Of a stretch of DNA of 12,222 nucleotides, positions 7,599 through 12,222 are shown one piece after another; position 1 is the first letter of the stretch; each line of letters starts with the position of its first letter. This DNA comes from Flavobacteriaceae bacterium TMED81. Its GTDB lineage: Bacteria > Bacteroidota > Bacteroidia > Flavobacteriales > Flavobacteriaceae. A program made the position numbers and the translations under genes. The DNA lies in contig NHEI02000035.1 in the NCBI GenBank assembly GCA_002171575.2, positions 1 through 12,222 of the forward strand. Reading direction: 5' to 3'. Below the pieces are notes generated by a model. That model ran no database searches. It was given only the letters and a program-made list of their open reading frames with translations, and had not been told where the DNA came from.

Positions 7599-8873
7599 AT
7601 GAATTCTCCTCTTGCAGAACGTATGCGCCCGCAAAAGCTCGATGATTTTATCGGTCAAGAGCATTTGGTCGGTCCAAAGGGGGTTTTGGCTTCTTATAAA
7701 GATCAAAATCTGATCCCCTCCCTTCTCTTTTGGGGACCACCAGGTGTGGGAAAAACCACCTTGGCACAACTCATCGCGAAAGATCGTCCTTTTCAGCAGC
7801 TCAGCGCAATTGAATCAGGTGTCAAAGAGGTACGAGCAGTCATCCAACAGGCCAAACGTCAAGACAGTCTATTTTCCACTCAAAAGCAAACAGTTTTGTT
7901 TATCGACGAAATTCACCGTTTTAGCAAGTCGCAACAAGATGCTTTGCTTGGAGCAGTTGAAAAAGGGTGGATTACAATGATCGGAGCGACTACCGAAAAC
8001 CCAAGTTTTGAAGTCATTCCAGCACTCCGCTCAAGATGCCAGTTATATATCCTCGAATCCCTAACGAAAGATCACCTCATTTCAATCCTAAAGCAAGCCA
8101 TTTCGAGAGATAAACAGTTGCAACAAAAATCCATTATTCTTCAAGAAACGGATGCCCTTCTTCGTTACTCAGGTGGTGACGCTCGTCGATTGCTCAACCT
8201 TTTTGAACTGTGTGTGCTTGCCAGTACAACTGATAAAGTAATCATTGAAAATACATTTGTTGCTCAAATCGCCCAACAAAATACAGCCCAATACGACAAA
8301 GGTGGAGAGCAACATTACGATATCATTTCTGCGTTTATCAAATCTATACGTGGGAGCGATCCGAATGCGGCAGTATATTGGTTGGCTCGAATGCTTGAAG
8401 GAGGGGAAGAAATCAAGTTTATTGCCCGTCGCTTGGTTATTCTGGCCAGTGAAGACATTGGAAATGCCAATCCAACAGCACTTGTCATGGCACAAAGTTG
8501 TTTTCAAGCAGTACACACAATCGGAATGCCAGAGGCTCGAATTTTGCTGAGTCAATGTGCCATTTATCTTGCAAGCTCTCCAAAAAGCAATAGCAGTTAT
8601 CAAGCGATTTCAAAAGCCCAAAAACTTGTTTCAGAAACTGGAGATTTGGCGGTACCCCTGCCCTTTCGAAATGCACCCACAGAGCTGATGAAAGACCTCG
8701 ACTATGGCAAAGACTATGCCTACGCCCATGATTATGATGGGAATTTTGTCGATATGGAATTTATGCCAGAACAGCTTTCAGGCCATAATCTGTATATTCC
8801 AGGGGATAACCCCAGAGAGAACGAGATGAAATCTTTTCTGAAATCGCGCTGGAAAGACAAGTATAAATCCTAA
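7599..8873 (+). CDS. rarA: Replication-associated recombination protein A (RarA/MgsA), AAA+ ATPase
   Basis: A 424-residue clamp-loader-like AAA+ ATPase that acts at stalled replication forks and single-strand DNA ends. The N-terminus PLAERMRPQKLDDFIGQEHL is the family signature. Walker A is GPPGVGKTT (46-54), Walker B VLFIDEIHRF (99-108), sensor 1 GATTENPSFEV (129-139), the arginine-finger region LRSRC (143-147), and sensor 2 GGDARRLLN (192-200). The C-terminal tetramerisation region carries YDIISAFIKSIRGSDPNAA (240-258), ARRLVILASEDIGNANP (276-292) and the family ending with SGHNLYIPG near 394-402. The length is normal. It lies 17 bases after rlmB. Its TAA stop (8871-8873) overlaps the stop of the convergent HAD gene, and no hairpin terminator is visible between them. 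Confidence 0.96.
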   Translation: MNSPLAERMRPQKLDDFIGQEHLVGPKGVLASYKDQNLIPSLLFWGPPGVGKTTLAQLIAKDRPFQQLSAIESGVKEVRAVIQQAKRQDSLFSTQKQTVLFIDEIHRFSKSQQDALLGAVEKGWITMIGATTENPSFEVIPALRSRCQLYILESLTKDHLISILKQAISRDKQLQQKSIILQETDALLRYSGGDARRLLNLFELCVLASTTDKVIIENTFVAQIAQQNTAQYDKGGEQHYDIISAFIKSIRGSDPNAAVYWLARMLEGGEEIKFIARRLVILASEDIGNANPTALVMAQSCFQAVHTIGMPEARILLSQCAIYLASSPKSNSSYQAISKAQKLVSETGDLAVPLPFRNAPTELMKDLDYGKDYAYAHDYDGNFVDMEFMPEQLSGHNLYIPGDNPRENEMKSFLKSRWKDKYKS

Positions 8874-9562
8874 AGAATCTCTAGTAATTTTTCTAGCTCA
8901 TCGATCATCACACAATCATTGTGTGGGGTCTCCCCTGCAGCAGCAAAATGAATGGCATGCATTCCGACTTGCAATGCACCAAGTATATCTGCCTCATGAC
9001 TGTCCCCGATCATTACAGAACCAGATGGATCACAGTTTGCATCGGTCAGTGCCTTTTTAAAAATTAATGGGTTGGGTTTTTTGACCCCAACAGACTCAGA
9101 ATCTGTCACAGTATTAAAGTATGGCGTTAATCCTGCATTTCGCATCTTAAAACGTTGTACTTCACGAAATCCATTTGTGATGATGTGTAAGGAATACCTT
9201 TCTTTAAGCATATCTAAGATTTTGATAGCCCCCGGAAAAAGATGATTGTGCTCAGGAAGGTTTTGAATATAGGCATCGGCTAATGTGTAAATCATTTCAT
9301 CGTCAATCGAAAATTGCAAACGATCAAACGTGTCTTTGATACGGCGGTAGCGGAGTGTCTCTTTATCCATACGCTGCTCTCGAAATGCTTTCCAATACTC
9401 CAGATTGAGTGGTACATAAATGTTTAGAAAATCTGGTAAAGCGACTGGTATATTGTAATCTGCTAACAGCTGTTTGAAAGTGAGCGCAGAGTTTTTTTCA
9501 AAATCCCATAGCGTATGGTCTAGGTCAAAAAAAAGATCGGTGATGGTTTTTTTATTGATCAT
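8870..9562 (-). CDS. HAD-superfamily hydrolase, YjjG-like nucleotidase
   Basis: A 230-residue haloacid dehalogenase phosphatase with a helical cap. Motif I is FFDLDHTLWDF (11-21; nucleophile Asp13, acid/base Asp15), motif II IITNG (127-131), motif III the Lys of GVKKPNP (159-165), and motif IV VMIGDSHEADILGA (183-196) with Asp187 and Asp192 for Mg2+. The Trp-Asp-Phe-Glu-Lys-Asn after motif I is characteristic of the YjjG group, which dephosphorylates non-canonical pyrimidine nucleotides. The exact substrate is inferred from family resemblance only. Its ATG overlaps the end of the deacetylase-like gene by 11 bases, and its TAG stop shares bases with the TAA of rarA. It is the last gene of the - strand run. 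Confidence 0.88.
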   Translation of the reverse strand: MINKKTITDLFFDLDHTLWDFEKNSALTFKQLLADYNIPVALPDFLNIYVPLNLEYWKAFREQRMDKETLRYRRIKDTFDRLQFSIDDEMIYTLADAYIQNLPEHNHLFPGAIKILDMLKERYSLHIITNGFREVQRFKMRNAGLTPYFNTVTDSESVGVKKPNPLIFKKALTDANCDPSGSVMIGDSHEADILGALQVGMHAIHFAAAGETPHNDCVMIDELEKLLEIL

Positions 9563-10850
9563 AGCTTTCCAAAAATTCAGTAAACATCCGCTTCCAGGCC
9601 TTATTTTTTACCCGTTCATCCATGATCGTATTGGTCAGCACAAAAGTCAATGGTGTGCCATATTCGATATTGTAGGTTTTACATTGCTCCAACAGACGTC
9701 TGGCCTTACGTGGAGAGCGTTTTGCTCGAAGTATGGCTTCATGTGCAACAACCGGATGAATGAATAAGTTTGACCGTTGCTCTTTACTGAGGTTATAAAA
9801 CTGAAAAGGAAAGCCCGTCCCCGCTCGGTAGCCGAGATAGTCTACAAATTGTAAGGAGTAATCATTGACAAATCCCAATTTTGCAAAATGATCATAGGTA
9901 GTTGGGAAGCGAAGTCGCATCAAATGTTGTCGGATATCTTTTAAGGGATGATGTATGATTTCGCTCAATCGGTTGACTTCGATCTGAAGTAATTGGGGTT
10001 GATCAGTGGATTGGTAAGACGCCAGAAGGGATGTAGGTACATAGTCCGCTACGTCCTTGATTCTTTCGAGAAATCGATGCTTGAAAATCGAGATATTTCT
10101 GTCATTTGCACTTGGTCGAGCAAACATAAACATCACTTTAGTTGGTATGTTGTGCTTTTGGTGTAGATCAATCCATGGGTTGTAAATATCAAAGGGATCT
10201 GGTCGAAATGAAAGCCGAACGGCAAAACGTTCAAAAAGTTTAACAAAACGGAAGTTAAAAAAATCAAATCCACTTTCAACGAGGGTTCGAAGCATGCTTT
10301 TCGATTTGTAGGCATAGGCTTCTGGAACCTCAAGGATTGTTTGAAGTCTCCGTATCGGGGGTTTGACAAGGATTTCTGGAAAAACTTCTGAGAAGAAATC
10401 CAAAAATTGTCGTGCCCACATATCAACAACTGGTTTATTTGCAAACTTATGTTTCCCCGCTAGAGACCCACTGGTATAAAATCGATTCATATCGTCTTTC
10501 AAGTGTGGGATATGTTCTTCGTAGCGAGATAACATATAGAAAGTAGCTGCAAAAATATCATAGGGGATAGAACTTCCTTCATCACAGGGAAAAAAGACAG
10601 GCGTTGTTTGCCAACGACTGATTTTAATATCTTGTTCCCTTACCCCCTGCTCAAATAATAAAGAGTTTGCCTGAACAAAAAATTCGTTACCCAGCTTTTG
10701 ATTCGTGTATGAAAATTTTGGCCCATTATGCGCAATAAAGGTTTCCAGCACATTCGTGATTTGAATCGGATTGTTTGTGTAAGTCTCAAAAAAATGTGTA
10801 AACACATAGTGTATACGAGCATTCAATTGATGGGAATAAATCAGTATCAT
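9552..10850 (-). CDS. Polysaccharide deacetylase-like protein (DUF7033-type N-terminus), probably catalytically degenerate
   Basis: A 432-residue protein with no signal peptide or membrane segment. The N-terminal part (MILIYSHQLNARIHYVF..., about 1-150, with FIAHNGPKFSYT, FDIFAATFYMLSRYEEHIPH-like and KPVVDMWA motifs) and the C-terminal part match, from memory, a Bacteroidota family of NodB-type polysaccharide deacetylases. Retained family features are AYAYKSKSMLRT (178-189), RPDPFDIYNPW (216-226), RQHLMRLRFPTTY (307-319) and GYRAGTGFPFQFY (340-352). The positions I expect to be catalytic differ: the Asp-x-Asp before AYAYK is Glu-Val-Pro (174-176), the His-Pro-Ser motif reads Leu-Ala-Ser (276-278), and the C-terminal His-Asn-Glu reads Thr-Asn-Thr (406-408). 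The reading frame is intact, so it looks like a maintained pseudoenzyme rather than a pseudogene. Its ATG directly follows the radC stop with no gap, and its end overlaps the HAD gene by 11 bases. Confidence 0.7.
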   Translation of the reverse strand: MILIYSHQLNARIHYVFTHFFETYTNNPIQITNVLETFIAHNGPKFSYTNQKLGNEFFVQANSLLFEQGVREQDIKISRWQTTPVFFPCDEGSSIPYDIFAATFYMLSRYEEHIPHLKDDMNRFYTSGSLAGKHKFANKPVVDMWARQFLDFFSEVFPEILVKPPIRRLQTILEVPEAYAYKSKSMLRTLVESGFDFFNFRFVKLFERFAVRLSFRPDPFDIYNPWIDLHQKHNIPTKVMFMFARPSANDRNISIFKHRFLERIKDVADYVPTSLLASYQSTDQPQLLQIEVNRLSEIIHHPLKDIRQHLMRLRFPTTYDHFAKLGFVNDYSLQFVDYLGYRAGTGFPFQFYNLSKEQRSNLFIHPVVAHEAILRAKRSPRKARRLLEQCKTYNIEYGTPLTFVLTNTIMDERVKNKAWKRMFTEFLESYDQ

Positions 10851-11537
10851 TTAAAGCTGTCCTTCATCGGCAAAGCTAAAATACGTGTTTTCTGTAATGA
10901 TAAGGTGGTCTAGGAGTCGGATGTCTAGATTTTTTCCAGCTTTTACAAATTTTTTGGTCAAGGAATGATCCGGCTGACTTGGTTTCGGATTCCCCGAGGG
11001 ATGGTTGTGGGCAAGTATCATGGCGACAGCATGCAGCGCAAGTGCGCGCTTAAAGGCAAGTCGCATATCAACTGAAGTTTGCGTAATGCCGCCACGGCTG
11101 AGTTGCTCATGGGTTAGGACCGCATGTTGTTGGTTGAGGTAGATTACCCAAAATTCTTCGTGCTGTAGATTTCCGAGATGAGGTTGAAGAAAGTCAAAAA
11201 CCGATTGACTGCTGTTGAGTTGAATGCGATTGAGTGGAGTTTGCTTATGACGACGCACCAGTTCAAAAGCCGCTGCAAGTCGAGTAGCCTTGGCGAGTCC
11301 AACTCCGTGAAATTCACACAACTCCTCTACACTACATTGTGCCAACTGATCGAGATGATTGTCGTACTGAGCCAAAATGCATTGGGCGAGCATAACCGCA
11401 GACTCATTGGGTGTGCCTGAACCGAGTAAAATCGCTAATAATTCAGAGTTGGTTAAGCTTTTATGGCCATATTTCACCAGCTTTTCTCTTGGTCGATCAT
11501 CGGGAGCCCATCGATTGATGGGAAAACGTGTACTCAT
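10851..11537 (-). CDS. radC: RadC-family JAMM/MPN domain protein
   Basis: A 228-residue RadC (UPF0758) protein. The N-terminus INRWAPDDRPREKL (7-20) and LTNSELLAILLGSG (28-41) are family signatures. A helix-hairpin-helix (FHGVGLAKATRLAAAFEL, about 76-93) is followed by the JAMM metalloprotease-like domain with HNHPSGNPKPSQPD (177-190; His177, His179, Asp190 as metal ligands, Glu127 or Glu128 as the upstream acid), so the metal site is complete. The cellular role is unsettled: the early DNA-repair assignment was withdrawn in E. coli. I choose the ATG at 11537; a TTG at 11579 would extend it by 14 residues and overlap the mpl stop by 4 bases, but the shorter form fits family length and leaves a 38-base gap. 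The stop TAA is directly followed by the ATG of the deacetylase-like gene. Confidence 0.95.
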   Translation of the reverse strand: MSTRFPINRWAPDDRPREKLVKYGHKSLTNSELLAILLGSGTPNESAVMLAQCILAQYDNHLDQLAQCSVEELCEFHGVGLAKATRLAAAFELVRRHKQTPLNRIQLNSSQSVFDFLQPHLGNLQHEEFWVIYLNQQHAVLTHEQLSRGGITQTSVDMRLAFKRALALHAVAMILAHNHPSGNPKPSQPDHSLTKKFVKAGKNLDIRLLDHLIITENTYFSFADEGQL

Positions 11538-11575
11538 TGGGGACTTGCTTTGGTTAAAGATAGGAAAAACCGCTA

Positions 11576-12222
11576 TCAATCAACCAAACTGAGAAGATCA
11601 AGACCTCCAAAATGCCCTGAACTCATCATCAATACGATTGATGCGGGTTGTTGTTGAAGCCAGTTTGATAGCGTTTCTTTGTCGTAGAAAACATATAGTG
11701 ACTGATGGGAAAAGGCATTGCGGATTGTATCCTCATCAAGCGGATCCTTTCCCTTGGATTTTCGAGCCTCATCATCGATAAAAACAACTGCAATATCTGT
11801 ATGCATAAGACAATTGGAATAGGTATGGATAAAACTTGTGTCTAGACTACTAAATGTATGAAGCTCCAAACAAGCTAAAAAAAGATCGTTTGGGAATTGT
11901 TCACGCACGGCTTGCGTCGTTGCTTGAACCTTACTCGGAGCATGTGCAAAATCGCGGTAGATCCGCTTTCCAGGACGATCAGCAAAAAGCTCTAACCGTT
12001 TGGAAGCGCCAGTAAAGGATGGAATGGCTTCGTAAAACATTACTGGCTCAATCCCCATTTGGGTACAGACAAGAAGTGCTCCAGAGAGATTGCTCATATT
12101 GTGTTGCCCAAAAATTTGCAATGGTATTGGGCCTTCCTCTGATTCCAGTTGAGTTTGACCATTATTTATAGTGTATGGGTGCGTTTGATAAGGAATCTTT
12201 CGAATCGGATGTTCGGTCGTGG
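11576..12222 (-). CDS. mpl: Mpl-like Mur ligase (murein peptide ligase), C-terminal part
   Basis: The frame is open to the right edge, so this is the last 214 residues or so of a longer gene that starts outside the window. An in-frame TTG at 12121 is not the start: coding continues upstream (for example ...EEGPIPLQIFGQHNMSNLSG). The end of the Mur ligase central domain (IFGQHNMSNLSGALLV) and the C-terminal domain are visible, with IPSFTGASKRLEL, DFAHAPSKVQATTQAVREQF, CLELHTFSSL and the ending IVLMMSSGHFGGLDL. FAHAP and the terminal SSG-x-F-x-GLD pattern point to Mpl, which ligates recycled L-Ala-D-Glu-mesoDAP tripeptide to UDP-MurNAc, rather than MurC. The ATP-binding P-loop would lie in the missing part. 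It is the most upstream gene seen of the - strand run with radC. Confidence 0.82.
   Translation of the reverse strand, partial: TTEHPIRKIPYQTHPYTINNGQTQLESEEGPIPLQIFGQHNMSNLSGALLVCTQMGIEPVMFYEAIPSFTGASKRLELFADRPGKRIYRDFAHAPSKVQATTQAVREQFPNDLFLACLELHTFSSLDTSFIHTYSNCLMHTDIAVVFIDDEARKSKGKDPLDEDTIRNAFSHQSLYVFYDKETLSNWLQQQPASIVLMMSSGHFGGLDLLSLVD

Noticed and set aside
8169..8603. A 144-codon open frame on the - strand inside rarA
   Set aside because: It lies fully antisense to a well-conserved AAA+ gene, its translation shows no recognisable domain, and it has no plausible start context. It is a by-product of rarA codon use.
10133..10444. A 103-codon open frame on the - strand overlapping the deacetylase-like gene
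   Set aside because: It is an alternative frame of the same strand; the main frame is continuous and matches a family over its whole length, so there is no sign of a frameshift or second gene.
11538..11579. TTG at 11579 as the radC start, giving a 4-base overlap with the mpl-like gene
   Set aside because: The extra 14 residues do not resemble the family N-terminus, whereas the ATG at 11537 gives the normal length and start of RadC.
12119..12222. TTG at 12121 as the start of the Mur ligase-like gene
   Set aside because: The frame continues open to the window edge with sequence typical of the Mur central domain just before it, so the gene is simply cut by the window.

Overview
The window reads as part of a Bacteroidota chromosome, most likely a Flavobacteriia-type marine or environmental bacterium. 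The evidence is a SusC/SusD outer-membrane uptake pair, a secreted metalloprotease with a C-terminal domain of the type IX secretion (T9SS) kind, Bacteroidota-type lipoprotein signals, starts without clear Shine-Dalgarno sequences, and sequences matching the Bacteroidota promoter pattern TAnnTTTG. It is almost fully coding. No gene-free stretch exceeds about 70 bases, and I see no tRNA, rRNA, CRISPR array, insertion sequence or origin.

Left half (1-6791), accessory and AT-rich. A 5'-truncated SusC-like TonB-dependent receptor is followed after a few bases by a SusD-like lipoprotein; together they form one nutrient-uptake unit on the + strand. A strong hairpin with T-tracts on both sides (about 3586-3614) closes this unit. 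It also closes a convergent two-gene unit on the - strand. That unit encodes a large modular secreted zinc metalloprotease (signal peptide, beta-rich N-terminal domain, IPT/TIG domain, matrixin-like HExxHxxGxxH domain, two thrombospondin type 3 calcium repeats, Ig-like region, T9SS sorting domain) and, overlapping its 3' end by 8 bases, a small lipoprotein with two fibronectin III-like domains. No glycoside hydrolase or other carbohydrate enzyme is present, so the substrate of the SusCD pair cannot be told from this window.

Right half (6850-12222), housekeeping and visibly richer in GC. On the + strand lie rlmB (23S rRNA 2'-O-methyltransferase) and rarA (replication-associated AAA+ ATPase), 17 bases apart. 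On the - strand, converging on rarA, is a tightly packed run: an mpl-like Mur ligase (5' part outside the window), radC, a polysaccharide deacetylase-like protein, and a YjjG-like HAD phosphatase. The last three abut or overlap, and the terminal HAD gene shares stop-codon bases with rarA.

The items most worth a second look are the deacetylase-like protein, in which the positions I expect to be catalytic all seem to be substituted (a candidate pseudoenzyme in a peptidoglycan/DNA-repair operon); the modular protease with its overlapping lipoprotein partner; a ten-A tract upstream of the protease active site whose slippage would truncate the enzyme; and the compact divergent promoter region at 6792-6849, where the accessory block meets the core block.
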